Source: Baffinella frigidus (lineage: Eukaryota; Cryptophyceae; Cryptomonadales; Baffinellaceae). From it: a DNA stretch of 10,544 bases. Position numbers and translations under genes: made by a program. Numbering within the stretch: the stretch's first letter is position 1; each line of letters starts with the position of its first letter. Where the stretch lies: the NCBI GenBank assembly GCA_026770585.1, contig MU646363.1:417713-428256 (forward strand). Direction: 5' to 3'. A model generated the notes under the pieces. That model worked only from the letters and a program-made list of their open reading frames with translations, ran no database searches and had not been told where the DNA came from. Below are positions 1 to 5,510 of the stretch, piece after piece.

Positions 1-99
<99 letters not shown>

Positions 100-120
100 C
101 ATACATATATATATATATAT
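1..120. repeat. (AT)n microsatellite
   Basis: Almost pure alternating AT for 120 bases, interrupted near 93-106 by a few ATAC units. It starts at the window edge, so its true length is unknown. It is self-complementary and could extrude as a cruciform. No gene is visible between it and the first telomere-like block. Confidence 0.97.
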
Positions 121-179
121 TAGTTGCCCCTGTGTACTGGTATGTGCGCTCTAAAGTTATTTTATGGCCAGCCAAGTTA

Positions 180-211
180 CCCTAAATCCTAAACCTTAAA
201 CCCTAAGCCCT
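180..211 (+). repeat. short degenerate CCCTAAA array
   Basis: A few heptamers of the CCCTAAA type with variants (CCTAAAT, CCTTAAA, CCCTAAG). It is too short and degenerate to be a chromosome end. The unique sequence that follows (212-298) shows no reading frame or structure I can support. Confidence 0.8.
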
Positions 212-298
212 ACGGCATTGTCTGTTACACAATAAACTCTATGTATTTCACTCAGGCAGAGCTAGACCCTGTCCGCGGGAGAGCACCGTGCGGAAACC

Positions 299-491
299 AA
301 CCCCTAAACCCCAAACCCAAGACCCCAAACCCCCAACCCCACACTCTAAACCCTAAACCACAAACCCCAAACCCTGAACCCTAAATCCCAAACCCCTAAC
401 CCTAAACCCTAAACCCCTAACCCTAAACCCCAAACCCTAAACCCCAAACCCTAAACCCGAAACCCTAAACCCCAAACCCTAAACCCCAAAC
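299..491 (+). repeat. degenerate interstitial CCCTAAA/CCCCAAA array
   Basis: About 190 bases of CCCTAAA, CCCCAAA, CCCCTAA and CCCGAAA units on the C-rich strand. The array runs into a splice-acceptor-like CTCCGCAG at 492-499 immediately before the exon-like segment at 500-613. The mixed heptamers and octamers indicate an old or error-prone array, not an active telomere. Confidence 0.9.
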
Positions 492-499
492 CTCCGCAG

Positions 500-613
500 G
501 ATTCCCGTCGCTGGGGCGCTTCATCCTCCACCCGGGGTCGGCGCACGCCAAGGGAAAACCCTCCGGGGCTTCCGAGCCGGAGTCGGCGGCATCGCTCATT
601 GCCCGCCTCTCAG
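500..613 (+). pseudogene. exon-like coding segment, copy 1 (strand uncertain)
   Basis: A GC-rich open segment bounded by CCGCAG on the left and CTCAG/GTGATC on the right, as expected of an internal exon. The open frame starts at base 502 and reads 37 residues, beginning FPSLGRFILHPG and ending ASLIARLS, with strong G/C preference at third positions. The opposite strand (599 down to 492) is also open: ATG, then MSDAADSGSEAPEG, 36 codons in all, ending GAG before a GTTTGG donor-like site, which looks like a typical N-terminus. I cannot tell which strand is used and do not recognise either protein. Parts recur at 960-1194 and 1511-1544, so this is a multi-copy segment. It lies between telomere-like arrays. 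Confidence 0.5.
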
Positions 614-676
614 GTGATCTCGAAAACCTCAACCCTAAATCCCAAACAAGCAACAAACCCTGACCACTAAACCCTG
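614..676. other. spacer with degenerate telomere-like words
   Basis: Short intergenic or intronic spacer holding scattered words such as AACCCTAAATCCC and CACTAAACCCTG. Nothing coding is seen. Confidence 0.5.
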
Positions 677-801
677 CCACGCTAGAGTCTTGGAAGGGGT
701 CGTCAAAAGTCAATTCCCCTTCAAGGCAGTGGTTTTCAAAAGTCAAAACCGTGTCCTGACACGGTTTAAAACAATTTACCCCCTCCTCCACTCTGGCGTG
801 G
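677..801. mobile_element. fold-back element M1 (MITE-like)
   Basis: Ends are imperfect inverted repeats: CCACGCTAGAGT on the left, ACTCTGGCGTGG on the right, with the similarity reaching in to about 23 bases. The interior carries the word CAAAAGTC twice and a near-perfect 22-base palindrome at 746-767 (10-base stem AAACCGTGTC, 2-base centre). A second copy of the family, with better preserved ends, lies at 3972-4097. No coding capacity, so non-autonomous if mobile. Confidence 0.75.
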
Positions 802-820
802 TTGCTGCAACCTCGTGGGA

Positions 821-900
821 TAACGTCCTGAAAACCTGGTAGTTACGCCTACGGTATTGCCTACGGTAGGCCGTAGGGGCCTGGGGGTGGTCCTAAGAAC
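821..900 (+). mobile_element. fragment of fold-back family I
   Basis: Begins TAACGTCCTGAAAA and continues TAGTTACGCCTACGG, matching one arm of the complete family I element at 6859-7026. Only one arm is present. The break is near 900, where the match fades. Confidence 0.65.
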
Positions 901-906
901 ATTAGG

Positions 907-921
907 TCACTCTGGCGTGGT
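907..921. repeat. solo end of family M
   Basis: CACTCTGGCGTGG is the right terminal repeat of M1 and M2, with no matching left end nearby. It is probably a remnant of an element. Confidence 0.5.
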
Positions 922-959
922 ACGCCACCGCGGATACCCCGAAAGCACTCCCCGAAAGC

Positions 960-1194
960 CCCCGGGGCTTCCGAGCCGGACCACACGAGGCTATCCATGC
1001 GAACAGATGCATAAGTTAATTATTGGATTATTGCCCAGGAAACACGCCAAAAGTCAGCATTTGATCACGTTTCCGTACGGACATCCGTACGGAAACGTGA
1101 TCATTTCCCCATTTTTTAAAAAATGTCCTTTTATTCTGTTCGCATGGATAGCCTCGTGTGGGAGTCGGCAGCATCGCTCATTGCTAGCCTCTCA
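960..1194 (+). pseudogene. exon-like segment copy 2, split by element P1
   Basis: The 5' part (960-980, CCCCGGGGCTTCCGAGCCGGA) and the 3' part (1162-1194, ending CTCAG before GTGCATGG) together match bases about 563-613 of copy 1. The intervening 981-1161 is a complete fold-back element. One change (CCCGC to CTAGC) separates the 3' part from copy 1. The donor-like CAG/GT is kept. With the insertion present the reading frame is interrupted unless the element is spliced or excised. Product unknown. Confidence 0.65.
981..1161 (+). mobile_element. fold-back element P1 with 2-bp GA target duplication
   Basis: 181 bases with perfect 26-base terminal inverted repeats starting CCACACGAGGC. Direct GA copies flank it at 979-980 and 1162-1163; the uninterrupted copy at 563-613 has a single GA at that point, so boundaries and duplication are defined by an empty site. 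Inside is a second perfect palindrome (1062-1103; 20-base stems around CA). An identical-length copy lies at 9895-10075. It carries no transposase. A 2-bp duplication with CCAC ends would be compatible with CACTA-like or other 2-bp-target superfamilies; that is inference. Confidence 0.88.
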
Positions 1195-1196
1195 GG

Positions 1197-1325
1197 TGCA
1201 TGGTGCAGGGTGTGGGGTGTAGGGTGTAGGGTGTAGGGTGCAGGATGCAGGGTGCAGGGTGCATGGTGCAGGGGTGTAGGGATTAGGGTGTAGGATTCAG
1301 GGTTGATGGTTGAGGAGGCAGGGCG
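1197..1325 (-). repeat. G-strand telomere-variant array (GGGTGTA/GGGTGCA)
   Basis: Repeats of GGGTGTA, GGGTGCA and GGATGCA, variants of TTTAGGG read on the plus strand. The complementary variant CCCTACA is repeated at 1580-1622 on the far side of element H, so G-strand and C-strand arrays flank it in inverted order. Confidence 0.85.
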
Positions 1326-1334
1326 TCTGGGTAA

Positions 1335-1509
1335 TACAGCGCTGTGCAGAGAAGTTGGCCACGGGAAATAATGGAAAATCGAGAAATTGGAGCCATTGTG
1401 TCAACTTTTGAGAAATTTAGTACCATGAATTTCTCAAAAGTGGATACAATGGCTCCAATTTTCCCATTTTTCCATTTTTCGGTGGCCAACTTCTCTGCAC
1501 AGCGCTCTA
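1335..1509. mobile_element. fold-back element H (TA-ended, GCGCTC family)
   Basis: A long hairpin-forming element. The left arm starts TACAGCGCTGTGCAGAGAAG and the right arm ends TCTGCACAGCGCTCTA, with arms complementary almost to the centre (near 1420). Both ends coincide with TA, consistent with a TA target duplication. It ends just before CACCGCAG, the acceptor-like start of exon-like copy 3. Open frames seen here on both strands are by-products of the palindrome. Related ends (TAGAGCG) occur in G and F. Confidence 0.85.
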
Positions 1510-1510
1510 C

Positions 1511-1544
1511 ACCGCAGACTCCATCGCTCATTGCCCGCCTCTCA
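1511..1544 (+). pseudogene. exon-like segment copy 3 (3' part only)
   Basis: ACCGCAG is followed by ACTCCATCGCTCATTGCCCG and CTCAG/GTAACC. This is the terminal part of the segment at 500-613 with the donor-like site intact, but everything upstream of about base 580 of copy 1 is missing. Element H abuts it on the left and a C-strand array follows. Confidence 0.6.
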
Positions 1545-1545
1545 G

Positions 1546-1750
1546 GTAACCCGAACCCCTAAAACCCTGAACCCTGAGCCCTACACCCTACACCCTACAC
1601 CCTACACCCTACACCCTACACCCTGAACCCTAAACCTTAAACCCTCAACCCTTAACCCTCAACCCTCAACCGTAAACCCCCAACCCCTAAAACCTACACC
1701 CGAAACCCGAAACCCGAAACCTGAAACCCGAAACCCGAAACCCGAAACAG
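1546..1750 (+). repeat. degenerate CCCTACA / CCCGAAA telomere-like array
   Basis: Blocks of different variants follow in order: CCCTACA (about 1580-1622), CCCTAAA/CCCTCAA (to about 1690), then CCCGAAA (about 1697-1748). Each block is internally homogeneous, suggesting local expansions of single variant units. The array ends in GAAACAG, an acceptor-like site before the next coding-like segment. Confidence 0.9.
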
Positions 1751-1841
1751 GGACGTTTGCCTGCTTCTCGGACGCGCCGACGCCCCCTGGCAGGACCAGA
1801 AGCTGCCCTTCAACCGCAAGGTCCTCAATGCCACAAGCTAA
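1751..1841 (+). pseudogene. exon-like coding segment (reads into element C)
   Basis: After the acceptor-like ACAG, a frame from 1752 reads 29 residues: DVCLLLGRADAPW followed by QDQKLPFNRKVLNATS, then a TAA stop. Codons end almost always in G or C, as expected of real coding sequence. The stop lies within AAGCTAACG, the inverted-repeat end of fold-back family C, so the coding part is cut off by the element. Its 3' half is duplicated in the array that follows. I do not recognise the protein family. Confidence 0.55.
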
Positions 1842-2388
1842 CGCCAGCGGACCCCTTAGCCTCCGGTAGGAACCCCCCCTCCTCCTACGACGTTTAAAAC
1901 AAAAAGGTCTTTAAAAGTCGTAGGAGGGGGGCTCCTACCGTAGGCAATCCGTAGGCACCTGGCACCGACCAGAAGCTGCCCTTCAACCGCAAGGTCCTCA
2001 ATGCCACAAGCTAACGCCAGCGGACCCCTTAGCCTCCGGTAGGAACCCCCCCTCCTCCTACGACGTTTAAAACAAAAAGGTCTTTAAAAGTCGTAGGAGG
2101 GGGGCTCCTACCGTAGGCAATCCGTAGGCACCTGGCACCGACCAGAAGCTGCCCTTCAACCGCAAGGTCCTCAATGCCACAAGCTAACGCCAGCGGACCC
2201 CTTAGCCTCTGGTAGGAACCCCCCCTCCTCCTACGACGTTTAAAACAAAAAGGTCTTTAAAAGTCGTAGGAGGGGGGCTCCTACCGTAGGCAATCCGTAG
2301 GCACCTGGCACCGACCAGAAGCTGCCCTTCAACCGCAAGGTCCTCAATGCCACAAGCTAACGCCAGCGGAGGGTGCACCCTGGCACCG
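1795..2388 (+). repeat. tandem array of exon end plus element C (173-bp unit)
   Basis: Three nearly identical 173-base units (starting 1795, 1968, 2141) and a shorter fourth (2314-2388, 75 bases). Each full unit holds about 40 bases of coding-like sequence (ACCAGAAGCTGCCC onward), the element end AAGCTAACGCCAGCG, and a hairpin core. The cores are at 1865-1939, 2038-2112 and 2211-2285: arms GGTAGGA...CTACGAC and GTCGTAGG...CCTACC around an AT-rich loop. Unit 3 shows a single C-to-T change near 2210. Unit 4 lacks the hairpin core entirely. The near-identity indicates recent amplification. Confidence 0.92.
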
Positions 2389-2470
2389 ACCAGAAGCTGC
2401 CCTTCAGCCGCAAGGTCCTTCATCCGAAAAGCGAACGCCAGCGAGGTACTAAGAGCCTACGGATTGCCAT
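2389..2470 (-). mobile_element. divergent last unit with reversed end of family C
   Basis: Starts like the array units (ACCAGAAGCTGCCCTTCAGC) but continues GAAAAGCGAACGCCAGCGAG and GAGCCTACGGATTGC, which matches the reverse complement of the right end of the complete element at 10166-10333. One arm of the element is therefore attached here in opposite orientation, truncated near 2470. Confidence 0.65.
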
Positions 2471-2558
2471 TTAGTCCATCACCCTATTATTAGAGTGTTG
2501 GCCACGTTCTCCCCCAAGGGCAGTTAATCATTTGGTCGACGTGCGCCTCCCTGGCTGA
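2471..2558. other. unassigned spacer
   Basis: No open frame, repeat or strong hairpin is seen in this short stretch between the C array and element N. Confidence 0.4.
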
Positions 2559-2697
2559 CCACACGGTGGACTACGAACCTTTCATTAAAAGTCAACTTGC
2601 CTTGATGCAATTAACTTTAAAGGATGTTCTGGTGCAATTTGGTCACGTAACATCCTGAATTCCAGCCCCACGGAAACCTTCGTAGCCCGCCATGTGG
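2559..2697. mobile_element. fold-back element N (degenerate)
   Basis: Terminal inverted repeats of about 19 bases with two mismatches: CCACACGGTGGACTACGAA on the left and TTCGTAGCCCGCCATGTGG on the right. The interior contains an AGGATGTT/AACATCCT stem. It begins with CCACAC like family P, but the remainder differs. No target duplication is evident. Confidence 0.6.
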
Positions 2698-2701
2698 GTT
2701 G

Positions 2702-2721
2702 TTAGAGCACGAATGCTCTAA
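2702..2721. repeat. perfect small hairpin TTAGAGCA-CGAA-TGCTCTAA
   Basis: An 8-base perfect stem with a 4-base loop. The stem contains TAGAGC, the terminal word of families F, G and H, so it could be a collapsed element reduced to its two ends. Confidence 0.6.
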
Positions 2722-2760
2722 TATTACTAGTAAAACTCATTGTGTGTAGCAAATTTTATT
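2722..2760 (+). mobile_element. remnant of family A loop and right arm
   Basis: ATTACTAGTAAAACTCATTG followed by TGTGTAGCAAATTT resembles the loop and start of the right arm of A1 (GTTACTAGTAAGAACGAATT, then GTGTAGTAATTT). Only this part is present. A 16-base palindrome GATTTAAATTTAAATC follows at 2769-2784. Confidence 0.45.
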
Positions 2761-2834
2761 ACCAGAAAGATTTAAATTTAAATCGTTTTCCTATGAAGTC
2801 CGGGGATTGACGCGGATTTCGCAGCGCCGAGAGC

Positions 2835-3001
2835 TAGAGCGCTTGCGGGAAAACTTGGCCGATTTTAACGAGAAATGTTTTCAGAAATTCAGAGCTTTTG
2901 TACCAGGACGTGACATGAAACCGGTCCATCTAAACGATTCTGGTACAAATTCTGAAAACATTTCTCGTTGAAATCGGCCAAGTTTTCCCACAAGCGCTCT
3001 A
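2835..3001. mobile_element. fold-back element G (TA-ended, TAGAGCG family)
   Basis: Left arm TAGAGCGCTTGCGGGAAAAC, right end AGTTTTCCCACAAGCGCTCTA. The arms are complementary over more than 50 bases with few mismatches, and TA marks both ends. The loop holds TTTGTACCAG and GTCCATCTAAA, two words also found in the loop of F at 8569-8745 although the arms of F and G differ apart from the tips. Confidence 0.88.
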
Positions 3002-3128
3002 TGCCAAATCCCCATTTCGCATAGCTCACGTGTCCGAGGCGGGTCCGTTTCTTAAGACTCATAGACTATTGGATCACTCAACTCAAGGCTCAAGGGCCTG
3101 ATTTAGGACCTGTATCGAGAGTAATAAC
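3002..3128. other. host sequence homologous to the P2 flanks
   Basis: From 3064 (AGACTATTGGATCACTCAAC) to 3128 (GTAATAA) this stretch matches the sequence on both sides of element P2 at about 9858-9894 and 10076-10103. It carries no element at the equivalent position (3098-3099), so it is an empty-site homologue. No coding frame is seen. Confidence 0.75.
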
Positions 3129-3169
3129 GAAGAAGAAGAAGAAGAAGAAGAAGAAGAAGAAGAAGAAGA
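3129..3169 (+). repeat. (GAA)n trinucleotide repeat
   Basis: About thirteen uninterrupted GAA units beginning just after GTAATAAC. The homologous locus at 10099-10110 has GTAATAAAGATGAAC without expansion, so the expansion is specific to this copy. GAA/TTC tracts can adopt triplex structures. Confidence 0.95.
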
Positions 3170-3194
3170 TTGAGGCAAGGGAGGTGGGGGGGTT

Positions 3195-3334
3195 TTATCC
3201 GGGGAAACCTATTTTTCTTTCATTTGATGGCAATGAAAATTACTACACATTTCTTTAACTGTTACTAGTAAGAACGAATTGTGTAGTAATTTCCATTGCC
3301 ATCAAATGAAAGAAAAATAGGTTTCCCCAGATAA
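3195..3334 (+). mobile_element. fold-back element A1
   Basis: Ends TTATCCGGGGAAACC and the reverse complement, arms of about 55 bases around a loop containing TTACTAGTAAGAACG. A sister copy of the same length (140 bases) is at 6218-6357. Both ends carry TA, so a TA target duplication is possible. Arms share CATTTG and GCAATG, where the sister has AGTTTG and GCAAGG in both arms. Confidence 0.88.
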
Positions 3335-3350
3335 GGTTGGAGCGGGGCCC

Positions 3351-3518
3351 GATCTCATCCCGGCTAGTCTTTCTCAGGAATACGATTTTGGTGTATCTCA
3401 AAGGGTAAAAATTAGACAGTCGCCTATCTAGCCTCCATTTATAGCCTTAAGATACACCAAAATAGGATCGGAGATCCCCGAAATCGTATTTCTCAGAAAT
3501 ACTCGCCCGGATGAGATC
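3351..3518 (+). mobile_element. fold-back element B1 (asymmetric arms)
   Basis: 168 bases between GATCTCATCC and GGATGAGATC. The right arm carries an extra 21-base block (around GGAGATCCCCGAAATCG) that the left arm lacks. The reverse complement aligns end to end with B2 at 5079-5246, of equal length and with the extra block at the same place. A small hairpin near the arm base (TATTTCTGAGAAATA on the minus strand) is replaced in B2 by another self-complementary sequence. Confidence 0.85.
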
Positions 3519-3561
3519 TCGGTAGGCACGTTCGGGTCCAGCTGTGTGAGCTGGTTTCAGG

Positions 3562-3767
3562 TGTGGGATTCAGGGGTTAGGGCTTGCAGGGGTTAGGGCT
3601 TAGGGCTTAGGGCTTAGGGTTTAGGATGTAGGGGTTTGGGGTTAGGGGTTTGGGGTTAGGATGCAGGGGTCAGGGGTTAGGGGTTATGGGTTTAGGATGT
3701 AGGGGTTAGGGGTTAGGGGTTAGGGGTTAGGATGCAGGGGTTATGGGGTTAGGGTTTATGGGGGGGG
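3562..3767 (-). repeat. G-strand telomere-like array (GGGGTTA/GGGCTTA)
   Basis: About 200 bases of GGGGTTA, GGGCTTA, GGGTTTA and GGATGCAGGGG units, opposite in orientation to most other arrays in the window. A higher-order unit containing GGATG(C/T)AGGGGTTA recurs several times. G-rich runs of 3-4 at regular spacing could form G-quadruplexes on the plus strand. Confidence 0.9.
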
Positions 3768-3810
3768 TGGACCGCCCCTCAGACGCGTACCCACGCAGGG
3801 CTGGAGGGGG

Positions 3811-3921
3811 GGGTATTCAAAAGTCATTTTTTAAAGGGGAAACGGCGTTCAAAAGTCGATTTTGATATGAAAACGGCTCCAAGAACGCACAAACGGCTCC
3901 AAGAACGCAGATGGAATACCC
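3811..3921. mobile_element. short inverted-repeat element with internal tandem 20-mer
   Basis: Bounded by GGGTATTC (3811-3818) and GAATACCC (3914-3921). Inside are two TTCAAAAGTC words, shared with M1, and two adjacent copies of a 20-base unit, AAACGGCTCCAAGAACGCAC (3871-3890 and 3891-3910, one difference). The inverted ends are short, so the mobile-element call is tentative. Confidence 0.5.
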
Positions 3922-3971
3922 TACCCAAGAGCCTGGCGTACAACCCCGTCTCCCGACCCGCTCACAACCTG

Positions 3972-4097
3972 CCACGCCAGAGGGCTCGAAACATCCACTT
4001 TTGACATCTTTCAGGGGAAATTCCCTGAATACTTAAGTCAACGGCGCCAGCTCTGGCGTGGATAAGGCGTCGGTTTCCCTCGAGCCCTCTGGCGTGG
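3972..4097. mobile_element. fold-back element M2 with 18-base perfect ends
   Basis: Terminal inverted repeats CCACGCCAGAGGGCTCGA are perfect over at least 17 bases. TG precedes the left end and follows the right end, suggesting a 2-bp duplication. An internal CCAGCTCTGGCGTGG repeats the end sequence, so an older terminus may be nested inside. Family member of M1. Confidence 0.8.
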
Positions 4098-4265
4098 TGC
4101 TTATGGACTCGTTTTTGATTCTCCGCCCGTCAGCCCCCCCCCCGCCCGAGGAACCAAACGCCAGGCAGAGAGAAGATTAATTTCGGGGTTTGAGGTGCTT
4201 TCGGCGTCGGCACGAAATCGATCTTCTCGCTGCCAAAACCGAAACCGAACGTGGCAGGCAGCGAC
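4098..4265. other. unassigned GC-rich spacer
   Basis: Contains a C9 run near 4136 and purine/pyrimidine-biased sequence. Long open frames start here on both strands, but they run straight into low-complexity sequence and are not credible genes. Confidence 0.4.
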
Positions 4266-4697
4266 AACCACGCGACCACTCCAGAGCCGCTTCTCAGATT
4301 CAAGAGTGTCAGCCACGAGCCTACACTCTAAACCCTTGTCTCTCTCTCTCTCGGAACGCTGCCTGCAGGCAGCGACGACTCCAGAGCCGCTTCTGGGGTC
4401 GACACACCCTCAAACCCGAACCCGAACGTGCGCGGGAGAACGCCGCCGAAAGAACCTCACAACCGAGACTGAACGTCAGAGCGCCTGCCCCCGCGAACGC
4501 TCGCGCGACGACTGCAGAGCCGCTTTACTTTTGTGGAACCCCCGTGCCCTTCTCTGCCCAACGTTGCCAAACACCGACCCAATCGCTCCAAGCGCAGGCT
4601 GCGACGCTCGCGCGACGACTTCAGAGCCGCTTCCCGGCGAGCCTGCCCCTTCCCGGCGCCGAGAGTCTTCCCGCCGGCGCAGACCTTCAGACGGTGA
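4266..4697 (+). repeat. dispersed GC-rich repeat with CAGAGCCGCTT motif
   Basis: The phrase GCGACGACTCCAGAGCCGCTT and close variants occurs four times, with CAGAGCCGC at 4282, 4382, 4515 and 4622 (spacings 100, 133, 107). Sequence between the motifs is not obviously conserved. The block overlaps long open frames on both strands with Ser/Arg/Pro-rich translations; I regard these as composition artefacts, though a diverged repeat-protein gene cannot be excluded. Confidence 0.65.
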
Positions 4698-4937
4698 CCC
4701 CCTCCTCTCTCTGACACACACACACTCTCTCTCTCTCTCTCTCCCTCCCTCTCTCTCACGCTCTCTCCCTCTCTCGCCTCTCTCTGACATACACACACTC
4801 CCTCTCCCTCTCCCTCTCCCTCTCCCTCTCCCTCTCTCCCTCTCTCGCTCTCTCTCTCTCTCTCTGAGCGCTTTCCAGCGAGCCTGCCCCTTCCCGGCAC
4901 CGAGAGTCTTCCCGCCGGCGCAGACTTTCAGACCGTC
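4637..4937 (+). repeat. 60-base direct repeats flanking the CT tract
   Basis: GCGAGCCTGCCCCTTCCCGG and the following 40 bases at 4637-4697 recur at 4877-4937 with a few differences. The pyrimidine tract lies between the two copies, so the tract plus one flank may have arisen by duplication or slippage. Confidence 0.9.
4700..4867 (+). repeat. polypyrimidine tract: (CT)n, (CCCTCT)n and (CA)n
   Basis: About 165 bases almost entirely pyrimidine on the plus strand, broken by two CTGACA(C/T)ACACACAC islands near 4711-4725 and 4785-4799. A run of CCCTCT hexamers covers about 4799-4834. Strong strand asymmetry makes triplex formation plausible. The apparent proteins on either strand are simple-repeat translations. 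Confidence 0.95.
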
Positions 4938-5078
4938 AACGCCCGTCCGCAGAAATCCAGTACAAAAGGGCGGTCCAGTACAAAAGGGCGAACCGAAGGC
5001 CTTGAGCACGAGCCAGAATAAAAAACCCAGGCAGAGCTAGAGGTTCACCCCTAGCGCCACCTCCCTCTGTCTTGCTCG
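4938..5078. other. spacer with a short tandem duplication
   Basis: CCAGTACAAAAGGGCG is repeated in tandem near 4959-4990. GGCAGAGCTAGA near 5031 also occurs at about 255. No gene is supported. Confidence 0.6.
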
Positions 5079-5246
5079 GATCTCATCTGGACGAGTATTC
5101 ATAATGAATACGATTTCGGGGATCTCCGATTCGATTTTGGTGTATCTTGAGGCTCTAAATAAAGTCTAGATAGACGACTGTCTTATTTATACCCCTTAAG
5201 ATACACCAAAATCGTATTCATTATGAATACTCGGCGGGATTAGATC
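5079..5246 (-). mobile_element. fold-back element B2 (opposite orientation to B1)
   Basis: 168 bases between GATCTCATCT and TTAGATC. Both arms contain exactly TATTCATAATGAATA (one strand each), itself a 7-base-stem hairpin, where B1 has a different but also self-complementary sequence. The left arm carries the 21-base extra block. The loop (TCTAGATAGACGACTGTCTT) matches B1 read on the other strand. Confidence 0.85.
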
Positions 5247-5260
5247 GCGAGGGGGCACAT

Positions 5261-5367
5261 GGATCGGGTACGCATTGTCTTCAGCTCCCATCGGGAGAGC
5301 TGAAGCCCAGTACAAACTGGACACGACTGGTATTTTTTTTGAAATCGTACCCGATTTGAAAAGATCC
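5261..5367 (+). other. multi-hairpin segment K ending in a T8 run
   Basis: An outer perfect 10-base stem, ATCGGGTACG (5263-5272) with CGTACCCGAT (5346-5355), encloses an inner CTTCAGCTC/GAGCTGAAG stem (about 5279-5305) and a CCAGT-ACAA-ACTGG hairpin (5307-5320), followed by eight T at 5333-5340. It could be a fold-back element or an RNA polymerase III-type transcript ending at the T run. I see no convincing A or B box and no relative elsewhere in the window. Confidence 0.45.
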
Positions 5368-5424
5368 GTTTGACCCCTCGCTGTCCGACCAAGGTACGGC
5401 TAATCACCCGACAGGAGAACTTCA

Positions 5425-5508
5425 TAGGCCAACGGACTAAAACTGGGGTAGTTAGGCCCACGGAATTGCCTGCCGTAGGCCGTAGGGCTCCTATGACCAA
5501 AAAGTCCT
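5425..5508 (+). mobile_element. fragment of fold-back family I
   Basis: TAGGCCAACGGACTAAAACT then GGGGTAGTTAGGCCC matches the left arm of the complete element at 6859-7026. ACCAAAAAGTCCTA near 5496 matches that element's centre read on the other strand. The second arm is missing. Confidence 0.65.
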
Positions 5509-5510
5509 AT

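Noticed and set aside
857-1222. 121-codon plus-strand open frame
   Set aside because: It runs across an I fragment and the P1 element. The same translation stretch recurs at 9774-10079 only because P2 is the same element; the palindromic DNA, not a protein, is conserved.
1283-1562. Open frames on both strands with nearly identical peptides
   Set aside because: They are the two arms of fold-back element H read from either side.
1795-2388. Possible CRISPR array
   Set aside because: The 173-base units repeat in full without unique spacers, and they contain a transposon-like hairpin in a eukaryotic context.
2202-2423. Minus-strand open frame with a repeated peptide
   Set aside because: It is the antisense of the C array. 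The plus-strand coding-like reading has the better codon bias.
4195-5040. Long plus-strand open frame of about 280 codons and overlapping minus-strand frames
   Set aside because: Most of the translation comes from CT/CCCTCT simple repeats; several frames on both strands are open at once, as expected from composition bias. No domain or splice context was recognised.
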